Shown: positions 1-10,029 of the stretch, piece by piece | How positions within the stretch are numbered: position 1 is the first letter of the stretch | How the letters are laid out: every line of letters begins with the position of its first letter | Assembly: GCA_039654915.1 (NCBI GenBank) | Contig: CM077597.1 | Span: forward strand, 40,708,001 to 40,772,000 | Origin: Aquilaria yunnanensis | Lineage: Eukaryota; Streptophyta; Magnoliopsida; Malvales; Thymelaeaceae | Direction: 5' to 3' | Length of the DNA: 64,000 nucleotides | Translations under genes and position numbers: made by a program | The notes under the pieces: model-generated | What the model saw: the letters and a program-made list of their open reading frames with translations, nothing else | Told to the model about the DNA's origin: nothing | The model's database searches: none

Positions 1-786
1 AATTATGGACTTAGCTAAAATTTGGCCAAAACTTGGCTTTGGGCTTGTATTATGGACTTGGACATTTTCGGGTATTTTTATTGCTTGGTGGACTTACCAA
101 GGCCCATGCATGAATTTATGGGTTATGTTTTCATGAAATTTGAAGCATGTTGAAATTGGGCTTAAATAAGAACTTAAAAATTTTGATTTTATTCTTGGTT
201 AATTTTGGGCCATATGCATGTTAAGTACTAAAAGGCCCATAAGCCCATGTCTATGTTAAAAGCATGCAATGTTTGGCTATGTATGCTCATTTAGTAAAGA
301 ACATGCAAGTAAACTTAGAAAAAGCATGAAATTGGATGCTTGTGTAAAGTTTGGCTAATAAGAAATTTAAATGCACGTATGTGAATTAATACATGCCTAA
401 GCATTAGTTGCATTTAAAGGCATTAAGTGATTATGTGCACTAGTGCACTCCAAAACGCATAAGCATGCAAAGCATATGCATGAAAATAAGTTTTTAAACT
501 TAAGTTGGTGTTTTAGTTGCCATGCATATTCTTGGCTAAGCTCGGTAAAGACCATGAAAATGAACACATGAAATCCACATAGGCACTAGCTTGTTTCTGA
601 GAGCACATCAACTTAACCTTAATTAAAGAACTTAACGAGCTAGTACCGATAAGTATCCTGGGGTTCGTGCCCATAAGTCTTAGTGAGTTTTAAAAGCCCC
701 TTCTGTGTAATGAAAACTTCCGCTGCATGTTTAAAAAAAAAAAAAAATCAGGCCCAAATGGGCCAGGGGCAGTTTAGGGCACGACA
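1..786 (+). mobile_element. 3' part of an LTR (partial, runs off the window)
   Basis: The block is AT-rich and non-coding. It has an A-rich run at about 731-747 and ends in GGGCACGACA at 786. Immediately afterwards a gypsy RNase H reading frame begins in phase at 787, so 786/787 is an insertion boundary and the block ends in CA as LTRs do. The sequence after the boundary (AATAT) would be the target duplication, but the other end lies outside the window and cannot be checked. No ORF is recognisable. Orientation and family are inferred only from the A-rich, polyadenylation-like end. Confidence 0.5.
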
Positions 787-1080
787 AATATCGCCAAACA
801 TGAAGCTCTCATAGTAGGGTTACGATTGGCAAAAAGAGTCAGTGCAAAAAATTTGAAGGCTTACTACAACTCGCAACTAGTACTTAGGTAGATGACAGGG
901 GAATATAGAGCCAAAGATAAAAAATTGGCAAAGTATCATGACCTTGTTAAAGAACTGATCCAGGAATTTGACAAGATACAGATAGAAAAGGTACCTTGGA
1001 AAGAGAACATGGAAGCAGATATATTGGCAAAGTCAAAGCAGCCTACTGATAGCGGAAGTCCTATCGCCCCCATCGCCTGA
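787..1080 (+). pseudogene. Tat-like gypsy RNase H fragment
   Basis: This is a reading frame in phase from 787 to the stop at 1080, with one internal stop just before 892. The visible residues HEALIVGLRLAKR, then QLVLR and later GEYRAKDKKLAKY, followed by the acidic-aromatic stretch around EFDKIQIEKVPW and NMEADILAK, form the pattern of the extra (archaeal-type) RNase H of Tat-lineage Ty3/gypsy elements, which degrades RNA in RNA:DNA hybrids during reverse transcription. Its 5' part is cut off by the LTR ending at 786. It is in the same orientation as the integrase at 1965-2798 and 6725-7115 and is probably part of the same dead element. Confidence 0.8.
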
Positions 1081-1960
1081 GGGCCTCGACTAAGCACTAT
1101 GCTCGGGAAAATCTGGCATCATTGATGAGGAACACCAATACCGACCTTGGAAAAGAGGGAGTCTGACTCCATGGGTGCATGATCTCGGAAGTCCGACAAC
1201 AGCTTCAAAAATGACAGTACCGACCTCAGGAACTAGCGTGTTACCTCCCTCGGGAAGGTGACCGAACTGACTTCAGGGGAGAAGGACCTGCCACTCCTGG
1301 CAGGAGAGAATCCCCCCGAAAGAGTAATTTTAGAGCTAAGGGACCCCCCGAACTACCAGTATGACTCCGGGAAAAGGCTCATCACACCGAAGGGTGACTT
1401 CACCCAAAGGGACCTCGAAGGGTACGACAGAAGCATTTAAGGAGTCTCTGACATGTCATCCGCACACGCTACACGTCGCCCCCGTATGCGCTCTGACACG
1501 CCGACGCCACCTACATCTTGTCATGTAGGGCTAGCCCTAGCCCATGGCCCAAGGAGCCTATAAGCGGCTGGAGGCCCCCATGCCCAGAAATGACAGATTA
1601 CATCTGACCGAACACGTGTCACGATCTGAATGGGCCTCCTCCCCCTATATATACCATGGAAATGGTCTTAGCGAGGGATCTCTCTCCTCCTCCCTGAAAA
1701 GGAAATGCCACAGGCAAGAATTTCTGGCCCTTTGCATTCCCTCTCCCCCTTCAAAACACTAACTTGGGCGTCAGAGGCTCCTCCCCGGAAAAAGACTCCG
1801 GGGACCTCCTAACCCCTGTTTTCTGGGCATTTCAGGCGCACCCCCCTGGGAAACCTACACTTCAGGTATTCCTCCGCATCAGAAGTCCCTCTCGATCACA
1901 CCATGTCACCTGACGAAGATGCTGCTGGGCATCTCCTACCAAAGTGCTTCATTCCCCGAG
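1081..1960 (+). mobile_element. Tat-like gypsy LTR (ends approximate)
   Basis: This GC-richer block contains a TATA box and, downstream, the string CTAACTTGGGCGTCAGAGGC followed by a CCGG/CTCCGGGG-rich stretch. The same layout (ACACGTGTC-type motif, TATA box, CTAACTTGGGCATCAGAGG, CTCCGGG) recurs at about 30,230-30,520, and a diverged form recurs near 48,740-48,890. That layout is typical of LTRs from the Tat lineage. It lies between an RNase H and an integrase fragment, so it is either a solo LTR inserted in the pol linker or a junction of two truncated elements. I could not find a convincing target duplication, so both ends are estimates. Confidence 0.55.
1646..1653 (+). promoter_or_regulatory. 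TATA box of Tat-like LTR
   Basis: TATATATA lies about 90 bases upstream of the conserved ACTTGGGCGTCAGAGG block. The matching box in the related LTR at 30,294 stands at a similar distance from the same block, which supports a promoter role in the U3 region. Confidence 0.5.
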
Positions 1961-1964
1961 CATA

Positions 1965-2798
1965 ACCATAATGGCAGTCTTAACTGTAGAAAAAGATGGA
2001 AGGACCCGAAGACCTTCTTGAAGTAGCACAGGTATGAAGGCGGTCGGGAAGATAATTCCTGATTGGAGCGGAGTTGTATAGGCAGGGGTACTCCAATCCC
2101 CTACACAGATGCGTCAGTGACAAGGATGCCGAAGCAGTGCAAAAAGAAGTTCATGAACGAATATATGGATCCCACATCGGGATGGATGCCCTGGCCAACC
2201 ATAAGGAAGGGTGCCTGGCAATTCGTCTAGCGATGCCCTAAGTACCAACAACACGCACCCATCCAAAAAACACCTTCGAAGGTGATAACTTCAACAAATT
2301 ACCCATGCCCCTTTGCCATATGGGGAATTGACCTCATTGGTCCCCTTCTGACGGGCTCTAGCAGGTGTTAAGTATTGCGTCCTTACAGTAGATTACATCA
2401 CGAAGTGGATCGAAGTAGAACCCTTAGCAACAATCTCAGCCAAAGGCATTCAAAAGTTCATTTGGAAAAATATCATATGTAGGTTTGGTTGCCCGAGGAC
2501 GATAGTTGCAAACAACAGTTCTTAATTCATTGAAAAAGGGTTCCAGGAATTCACCACCAATCTTAAGATAAAATTGCACTTCACTCTGGTTGTTCACCCT
2601 CAAAGCAACGGACAAGTTGAAATATCCAACAAGACCTTGAAAGAAGGTCTAAAGAAGATGCTGAATGAAGCCAAGGGAAAATGGCCTAGTGAACTACCAA
2701 GTGTACTGTGGAGTTACCAAACAACCTTTATGAGAACAACCTTTAGGAGAACTACTAGGGGAACTCCTTTTTCACTCATGTTCGGAACGGAGGCTCTG
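1965..2798 (+). pseudogene. Tat-like gypsy integrase, N-terminal and core part
   Basis: Reading in shifting frames, the block shows ELYRQGYSNPLHRC and EVHERIYGSHIGMDAL (integrase zinc-finger region), then a degraded WGIDLIGPL-like segment near 2,320-2,350, then FIWKNIICRFGCPRTIV near 2,460-2,510, and finally HPQSNGQVEISNKTLKEGL with the catalytic-type glutamate of the DDE core at 2619-2621. Several stops and frameshifts make it non-functional. The frame reads through TPFSLMFGTEAL and then stops abruptly at 2798, where a foreign element begins. The missing remainder resumes at 6725 with an in-phase join (Ala-Leu-Ile-Leu-Ile-Glu). Confidence 0.85.
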
Positions 2799-3049
2799 TG
2801 TTACCACCTTCACTAAATGGGAAAATTACATCTTAAGGACCTAAACTTGTATGTTTTAATTTTCACCATAGTGTATGAATTGTGGAGTATAAAGTATTCA
2901 ATATACACTCCCCTAAGTGGCATAAACAATGATAATTTGGTCCTTAAGAAAGCATTGGCATATTGCCTAATTTTCAAGTAACCTATGGACTAAATTGTAA
3001 TGTTACAAAAGTTGGGTATTCAATTGCACAAATTTCCAAAGATGGCTAT

Positions 3050-3123
3050 AGAAAGGACATGGATGGAATTGTGAGGAAAGGACATAGATGGAATTATGAA
3101 GAAAAGACATGGATGGAATTAAG
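3050..3123 (+). repeat. Three short direct repeats inside the TIR element
   Basis: Three imperfect copies of about 25 bases, each around AAAGGACATGGATGGAATT, lie head to tail just left of the nested LTR boundary. They appear only here in the window. Confidence 0.6.
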
Positions 3124-3128
3124 GATAT

Positions 3129-6100
3129 TGTTGGGGACCAAAGTGCTGAAGGAGGAAAAGTTGGTCATTTAATGCTTAAGGACACTTAAGGGCTTAAGTG
3201 TCCCAAACTTTTCTAAAGGTGAAAATGACCCCTTGACCAAGGTTAAAATGGGTCAAAAATTGTCATTTTCCCATCCCAAGTGGCTGGTAAAAATGTTGTT
3301 CAACTGTGGCCTAAAGTTTGCAAAATTTGCAAACATGCCATTACTAAAGACCAAGAAAGAAATAAAGCTAGAAAAAAATCATTTTCTCCCCATTTTCTTC
3401 CAAAAATTTGACCTCCACCTGCTAGGGTTCTTCCTTGAACTCCTTCATAGCCCTCCTTAGCCACCTTATTGCAAACAATCAAGAGAAGGCAAGAGAAGAC
3501 AACCAAAGCATCAAGGAAGACCATAAACCCTAGTTTTCGGGTTTATCTATGGTTTATTGGATTTCTAGCAAAAGGTAAGGAGTTCTCTTACTCTCATGGG
3601 ATGTTTACTATATTTCCAAGCATCCATGGAGCTGGAGCTAAGCTTGGAAGAGAGTTGAGAGCTTGATGAACCAAGCTTAGTGAGGGGAGTGCAGTTAGTT
3701 AAGGTTTTATGACCTAGTGTGAAGTGCACAGTGATAGCAGCAAATTTAAGGATTTCTAGAGCCCAAAGTTAGTACTAACTAGTGTTCAAAATCTCCTAAG
3801 GCAAAGCTTATGCTTGAGGAGGGCTGCCAAAGTGATCTACCTATGTTTATTATATGTTTTATGGACTAACCAATGAATGTTGTTGCTGCCACATACAAGT
3901 GTTTGTTGTTTGTGTTTGATTGCTACATTTGGATGCACTATATTGGATATTCACATTTTTTTAATTATTTTTTAGTGTCTTTGGATGTAGGTGATTGCTA
4001 AAGTTTACATTACCTTATTGTTAAAGTGTTCTCCTTACTAAGTTTCTCCATGAAACTTACCTCCCCTCAAATCTGCCCATTTCAGGTCCAGGAAAAAGAT
4101 CACATTCAAACTAACCTTGTTCGTTTGATTTTTTATCTGAAATTTCAGGTACATGAACTTCCATGTGTCTAGTTATGATCTGGAAATTTTGGTGATTTTA
4201 GGAGCACATTTGGTATTTTTAGTGATGGTGGTTATTGTGTTACGTAGCAGCTGTCCAGCATCCTGTTTAGGAGTGCATTGTGTCTTAAGCACCTCCTGTG
4301 ACTTGGGTGCATGTCTTTATCTGAGTTAAGGCCATGATGTAGTTCATGGGTTCATGTACATGTAAGGAATGTAAAGTTGGAACAAGTATGTGAACATTTG
4401 AGGATGGTTTTCCTATGTATGTGAAGGTGGTGCACAAGCTGTCTAAGTGTGAATGATGGGCCGCTTGATTGTAAATTCTTTTTTGACCACATAAAGTTTC
4501 TATATGCAAGAGCATATAATTCCTATGTGTAGTGGACATGTATGGGATAGCCTTGAAGGGATTAACCCTTGTGAATGAAGTGTTTGCACACTTATGAAAT
4601 TTTGTATGGGCATAATGGTCATAAAGTGGATAGAATTTTGACCCTGCACTCAAAGCTCTATATCTCCCTGTGTAAAGTGAATCTTGGTTTGAAAGATTTA
4701 CCACACCTACAACACATCTAGGGGTTTAACTGGGATTTGGAATTCTTGCATTTGAAGCGCTATAGACAAAGTTATGATGTTGCAAATTTGTCTAATTTAC
4801 TGTTCATTTGATTAGAATTTTGTAACCAACTTAAAAAATCCATAACTTGGTCCATAGGTGGGCTATTGATGTAAAACCAAATTTCTTGGTTTGGCCTAAG
4901 TTTCTACTTGATAATGGAGCAAATAAAATAGGGAGTTACATAGCTAGATTAATACAGTTTTTTTAGAGAAATTCAGGTGCAGTGGCTGGAAACATGAACT
5001 TAACAAGATTGTCTAATGTACGGCAGCTAAGATTAAGACTTGTGCTAGTGTTTTTCTTGCCACCATTGTTGGGTTTCAGGAGTCAAACAGCGCAATAGAA
5101 TTTAATCGAAACCCTCCAGGATCCAAGTGAAATGGGGTAAACCGGGTGTTCGAAAATTTTCATACCTAATTTTCAGTTCAGATCTCTCACTCAACTATAG
5201 AGCCGAATCACAAAACCTGAACAGTTGACGTGTTCAAGCTCTCTATGGTATCCACACGAGCCTCTCAGGATCACCACGCTTCCACCACATCCCGACAGAT
5301 GCGTTTCTCTTGCGCTCGCAGTGCTAGCTTGCGTCCTCCAAGGAATTGCAAGAGAAGAGTGCGGCTGTCCTTTGGGAGGCTAGGGCAAGAAGGCTAGTGA
5401 ATTTGTCACTAAAAGTTGTAGTTATAGTGAGACTCAACTTCCAAGCCTAATGGGTTTTAAAGCCCTAATCCAATTAGGCTTTAATTTCGGGCTTAATAAT
5501 GGCTTAACTTTTGGGCCCATTATTAATACGAAATTATTGTGAAGCCATAACCCAAATAATTAGCCCATGCACTCTAATGATCCAAATAGCTCTATGTGTG
5601 CGACCCAATAGGCTCTTACCATATTGGCAATGATCATAAATCACATTTATGATCATAAGCAATGAGCGGTGTCTAGCAACACATCATTGATACCAAAGTA
5701 ATAAGATTTTCGGTGATTCGACTAAACCTTTATGATCATCATCGATATATGCCATTGTTCCTTTGTCCAAGATATCAAGACTAAGCACGAGACATGGAAT
5801 GTGTCACTCTCGTATAGCCCAATATTTGGTTTCTTGATTACTGAGTAGACCAACTTAAACTGATGACATTGATATCGTATATCAACTCATCCAAGCATGG
5901 CCATGCATTTTTCTAAGTCTTACTCTATCAAGGGGCCCAAAGATATCACTCCCGTTACATAGGAGGGACAAATCCCATCTTGATCATACAAATCTCTCCA
6001 CATGATATGTGACATATCCAATGACCTCCTTCAAGTTCACTCAGTTATGAGCAACAAAAGAAAGTATCAAAGTATGTGACTCACATGTAGGAAACCTTGA

Positions 6101-6670
6101 TGATCTTAGGTCGAAGGACTACATATACCATGATCACTATGAGAATCACTTATGACACTCATATAACGATCCATGTAGTGTTCTCAGGGTGGGTCAGTCC
6201 CAGTACATAAGTTATCCAACTTGTACCCATATGTAGACTACATATCTCATATTAGTCTCCACATATGCTAGTCGTTATGTATTATTGCAACCCGCTCCAC
6301 AATAATACTAGACCAAGGACATTTGAGAATATCATTATTCTAGGGTCACAATTATGTTTATTAAGTTACGTAGAAACAAAACAACAAACATAATTGCTGG
6401 ATTAATGCCTTAATAAAATATCATGACTCAATGTGCAAAAAATACAATCATCTCATGATTGGCTTTTTGGACACAACACTAACAGCCATGATGTGCATAA
6501 AATGCGAATATGTGTGTAATGGTTAGACCAATATGCATGTATTCACATAGTGCCCAAGATGGCCACTTGGGTATGCACATTTGTTCTGATGGCCTACAGA
6601 ACATACCAATCTTGGGATTTTAAATGCACAATTTTGGTACCATAACTGGACTACCCCAAAGTGGGTAACA
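3129..6670 (+). mobile_element. Solo LTR, family R1, carrying a nested copia-family LTR
   Basis: The LTR starts TGTTGGGGACC at 3129 and ends GTGGGTAACA at 6670. The flanking five bases are GATAT (3124-3128) and GATGT (6671-6675), one mismatch, supporting a target duplication. Without the insertion at 5067-6484 it is about 2.1 kb. Two truncated reverse copies occur at 40,131-41,356 and 62,692-63,892. The copy at 40,131 begins exactly at the reverse complement of the end seen here, which independently confirms the right boundary. No pol domain is attached, so it is classed as solo. The general look (AT-rich, leader-like transcribed part) resembles chromovirus LTRs, but the family is not proven. 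Confidence 0.65.
5067..6484 (-). mobile_element. Solo LTR of the window's copia family
   Basis: On the + strand it begins TGTTGGGTTTCAGGAG and ends CACAACACTAACA. The five bases before it are ACCAT (5062-5066) and after it GCCAT (6485-6489), a target duplication with one mismatch. The length of 1418 bp matches the LTRs of the copia element at 8580-18196. The uninterrupted host sequence is visible in the reverse copy near 40,320, where the same flanks are joined. The sense strand of the family is -, judged from the polyprotein orientation in the complete element. Confidence 0.9.
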
Positions 6671-6724
6671 GATGTTGGTCCTTATGTTATAATTTTCCCA
6701 TTTTGTGAAGGTGGTAATAGTCTG

Positions 6725-7115
6725 ATCCTTATTGAAGTTATAAGCCCTTCCATAAGGATACAAGTGTTCGACAAAGAAGGGAACAACCTTGGCTTAAGAG
6801 CCAAACGTGATATGATTGATGAGCACAGGGAGATGGCCGAACTCAAGAGAAAGGATTTCCAGTAATGAGTCATCATCACCATGAACTTGAAAGTCAAACC
6901 CAAAGGGATCGAGGTAGAGGATCTCATTCTCCGAAGCGCCAAATTGGAAGCCCGAAAACCATCTCATGGTGTACTTAGGGCAAATTGGGAAGGACCTTAT
7001 TTGGTTGCGAATGAAGTTCATCCAGGAGTTTTCAAACTTGGAAATGCTGAATGAGAGGAGTTGAAAAACACCTACTATTCGGATTCTTTGAAGAAATTGT
7101 ACACTTAGAAATTTT
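6725..7115 (+). pseudogene. Tat-like gypsy integrase, C-terminal part
   Basis: Read in frame from the TIR-element junction, it shows LIEVISPSIRIQ, then DMIDEHREMAELKRKDF, then KVKPKGIEVEDLILR, and WEGPYLVANEVHPGVFKLG. This is the integrase C-terminal SH3-like (GPY) region that binds DNA, in the form typical of Tat-lineage elements. Two adjacent stops after KRKDF and one after LGNAE break it. It joins exactly with the fragment ending at 2798. Downstream is non-coding DNA and then an ORF on the other strand, the expected order for this lineage. Confidence 0.85.
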
Positions 7116-7950
7116 TCTAAGGATTTAGAAATTTTCAAAAGAACATTGTACTTAGAGGAAATTTTCCAAAGTTATACAAGTACTTTGCAAAGGGTAACTT
7201 TCTGAAGAAGATGTACAAATGCCAAGAACTATTCTCAAAACACTAAGACAAATTTTTATTTGCTCAAAATTTACCAAAGATGGTGAGATGTTATCCTTTA
7301 AAACATTTCACCGATGGTGGTAAATATGTTCTATTTCACCGAAGATGGCGAATGCATGACCTATTGGGCACTTCACCAAACAAGGTAAAAATACCATCCT
7401 TAGAAATGTTTTTTTTTTAAGATGGTGAAAATGTCAAGGGTTGTGAATGTACTATCTATTTCGCCAAAGATGTTATCTGTTAAACACTTTGCTGAAAGTG
7501 GTAAAAGTGTTATCTTATTAAACACTTTGCCAAAGACTGTGAATATGTGACTTCATTAAACATTTTTTTCAAAGATGATGAAAATTTTGAAAGTGGTAAA
7601 TGTGTTATTTGAACACTTTGCCAAATGTGGTATCTCAAAATACTTAGGCGCATTTCTAGCTAATAAGCGCTACTTGAAGTTTGCTCCACTATTTTTGACC
7701 CTAAGTTAGAAACCTTGGAGGAAAAATCTTCAATGAGCTTTTTTCTACTTTCAGTGAGCTCCTAGTGAATTCCTACTATTCCTTGTTTACCAATCTTACT
7801 AAGCTCACCATTTTTGAAGCAAGTAGTCACCACGACTTCCTTGGTTTTCACCAAGTTTTCCTCCGATTGTGAATGGGTCATGGTCTAATTAGCAAACCAT
7901 GCTTAGAAGTACCCACTATAGGCGAGCATCTGCAAAGAAAAATGATGCTC
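7116..7950 (+). repeat. Tat 3' non-coding region with degenerate tandem repeats
   Basis: No coding region is seen. From about 7,260 to 7,640 a phrase like AACACTTTGCCAAAGATGGT, followed by GTTATCT, recurs about eight times with variable spacing of roughly 40-60 bases. Short, fast-changing tandem repeats between pol and the 3' LTR are a known habit of Tat/Ogre elements, so this is probably part of the host element rather than a separate satellite. Confidence 0.55.
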
Positions 7951-7955
7951 CAAGG

Positions 7956-8578
7956 CTAAGACAAAAGCTTGAATAAGTAGCAAAATTTTTCTAAGTAGTA
8001 GAAGAGAACTAATACCTGAGCAGCATGCTTGGTAATTCGAGCAGCCAAAATCTCCTTATTTAGACATGACTCTATCAGATATTGAAACATGGCATTTGTC
8101 ATGATCCCTCTCGCCATCTGAGGGACCATCTTATAGTAGTCTTCCAAAACTAAGTCCATATCCTTAGTAAATTTCCCGAAAAGCTCCCTTAAAACCTTCC
8201 CATAGGGGATCTTCATATCCCAAAGCTCCTGCTTCCTTTCATGATCGGCCACCCAATCGAGAACAGGCAACTCTTCTACAAAATCATGCCATAGTTCCAT
8301 TACCATGTTATCCGTTAACCATTCATCTATAAAGTCCAGAATACCAAAAAAACCAAAAATCATAGATGAATAGGTCAAAGGACGAACCTAGTAAAGGAAC
8401 CTTGGCATCTTCAACCTTAGAATCACTCACCTAAAGGATATCAACCAGAACATATTTTGCCTCCTTCTCTCCTCAACCTCTTCGGCCAAAAGTACCGCAA
8501 AGGAAGTCCCCAAAGTTTCTACAACCGAGTACGGGATAACCAGGATGGGCAATATGGCTACCTCGGATGAAGGTTCCA
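7956..8578 (-). pseudogene. Antisense ORF of Tat-like element, downstream part
   Basis: On the - strand this part reads EPSSEVAILPILVIPYSV, continues through a Glu/Arg-rich stretch near 8,470-8,500, and then forms an open 140-codon stretch (7956-8378) with alternating hydrophobic and charged residues such as LRELFGKFTKDMDLVLEDYY. The frame continues from the other side of the copia insertion at 18,202 once the insertion and one TCCAC are removed. It lies on the strand opposite to the integrase. Tat-lineage elements such as Grande and RIRE2 are known to carry an antisense ORF between pol and the 3' LTR. Function is unknown. Confidence 0.6.
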
Positions 8579-8579
8579 C

Positions 8580-10011
8580 TGTTGGGATTTGGGAGCCAAG
8601 CAAGCGTAGCAGAATGTAACCAAAACCCTCCAGGATCCAAATGAAACAGGGTAAATCAAGTACTCAAAATTTTATACCTAGCTCGGTTGAGATCTTTCAC
8701 CAAACTGTTGAGTCAAATCACAAAACTTGAACAGTTGCCGTGTTCAAGCTCTCTACAGTATCCACACGAGCCCTTCGGGATCACCACGCCTCCACAACAT
8801 CCCAATAGATGCGATCCTCTTGCACTCACAGTGCTAGCTTGCGTCATCCAAAAAATGGCAAGAGAAGAGTACGGTTGGAACTTTCAAAACTCTTCTAATT
8901 TCGTCCTTAAAGAGGCTAAGGCAAGAGCTGTGAGTTTCTCACTATATGATGTATTTGTAGTGAGACTCAACTCCCTAGCCTAATGGGTTTCAAAGCCCTA
9001 ATCCAATCAGGCTTTAATTTCGGGCCTAATAATGGCTCAACCTTTGGGCCAATCATTAATATGAAATTATCATAAAACCAAGACCAAACAATTCGGCCCA
9101 AGCACTCAAATAATCCAATTGGCTCTATGTGTGCGACCCAATAAGCTCCTATCATATTGGCAATAATCATAAATCACATTTATGATCATAAACAATGAGT
9201 GGTGTCTAGCAACACATCATTGCTACCCAAGTGACAAGATTTTCGGTGATTCGACTAAACCTTTATGATCATTATCCATATATGACATTATCCCCTTGTC
9301 TAAGATATCAAGACCAAGCACGAGACATGGAATGTGTCACCCTTGTATAGCATGATCTATAGTTTCTTGATTACCGAGTAAACTAACTTAAATTGATGAC
9401 ATTGATATCGTATATCAACTCATTTAAATATGGCCATGCATTTTCTTAGTCTCACTCTCTCAAGAGGCCCGAAGATATCACTCCCGTTACATAGGAGCGA
9501 CAAATCTCATCTTGATCATACAAAACCCTCCGCCTGATATGTTACATACCCAATGACATCCTTCAAGTTCACTCAGTTACGAGTAACAAAGGGAAGTTTC
9601 AAAGTATGTGACTCACATGTAGGGAACCTTGATGACCTTAGGTCAAAGGACTACATATACATGATCACTATGAGAATCACTTATGACACTCATATAATGA
9701 TCCATGTAGCATTCTCATTGTGGGTCGGTCCAATACACAAGTTCTCCAACTTGTACCCATATGTAGACTATATATCTTATATTAGTCTCCACATATGCTA
9801 GTGTTTATGTATTATTGCAACCCGCTCCACGATAATATTAGACCAGGGACATTTAAGAATATCATTATTCTAGGGTTATAATTATATTTACTTTGTTACA
9901 CAGAAATAGAACAACAAACATAATTACCAGATTAATGCCTCAATAAAATATCATGCCTTAATGTCCAAAATACAATCATCTCATGATTGGCTTTTGTACA
10001 CAACACTAACA
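8580..10011 (-). repeat. Copia element 3' LTR
   Basis: On + it starts TGTTGGGATTTGGGAG and ends ACACAACACTAACA, 1432 bp. It follows the RNase H end and polypurine tract of the element on the - strand. The position matching the TATA box of the 5' LTR reads TGTATTTGTAGTG here, so the box is mutated. Confidence 0.9.
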
Positions 10012-10024
10012 ATCTCCCACTTAC
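10012..10024 (-). promoter_or_regulatory. Copia polypurine tract
   Basis: On the - strand the bases immediately upstream of the 3' LTR read GTAAGTGGGAGAT, the usual short purine-rich primer for plus-strand DNA synthesis in plant copia elements. Confidence 0.8.
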
Positions 10025-10029
10025 ACTAA

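Larger units (their letters stand above)
2799..6720. mobile_element. Small TIR element (MITE-like) inserted in integrase, itself split by a nested LTR
   Basis: The left end begins TGTTACCACCTTCAC and continues to AAGGACC at 2841. The right end, read on the opposite strand from 6720, begins CTATTACCACCTTCAC and also runs to AAGGACC. The roughly 43-base termini are inverted copies with a few mismatches. TCTG flanks both sides (2795-2798 and 6721-6724); removing one copy and the insert restores the integrase frame. After taking out the nested LTR (3129-6670 plus its duplication) the element is only about 375 bp and has no coding capacity. The short duplication and end sequence do not let me choose a DNA-transposon superfamily. 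Confidence 0.65.

Noticed and set aside
1258..1762. Two open frames on + between RNase H and integrase
   Set aside because: They lie in a Tat-like LTR; composition reflects GC-rich LTR sequence and no domain is visible.
2799..6670. A single long LTR from TGTTACC at 2799 to GGTAACA at 6670
   Set aside because: The flanks CTCTG and GATGT do not match, whereas the two-layer reading gives a duplication for each layer and long inverted ends for the outer one.
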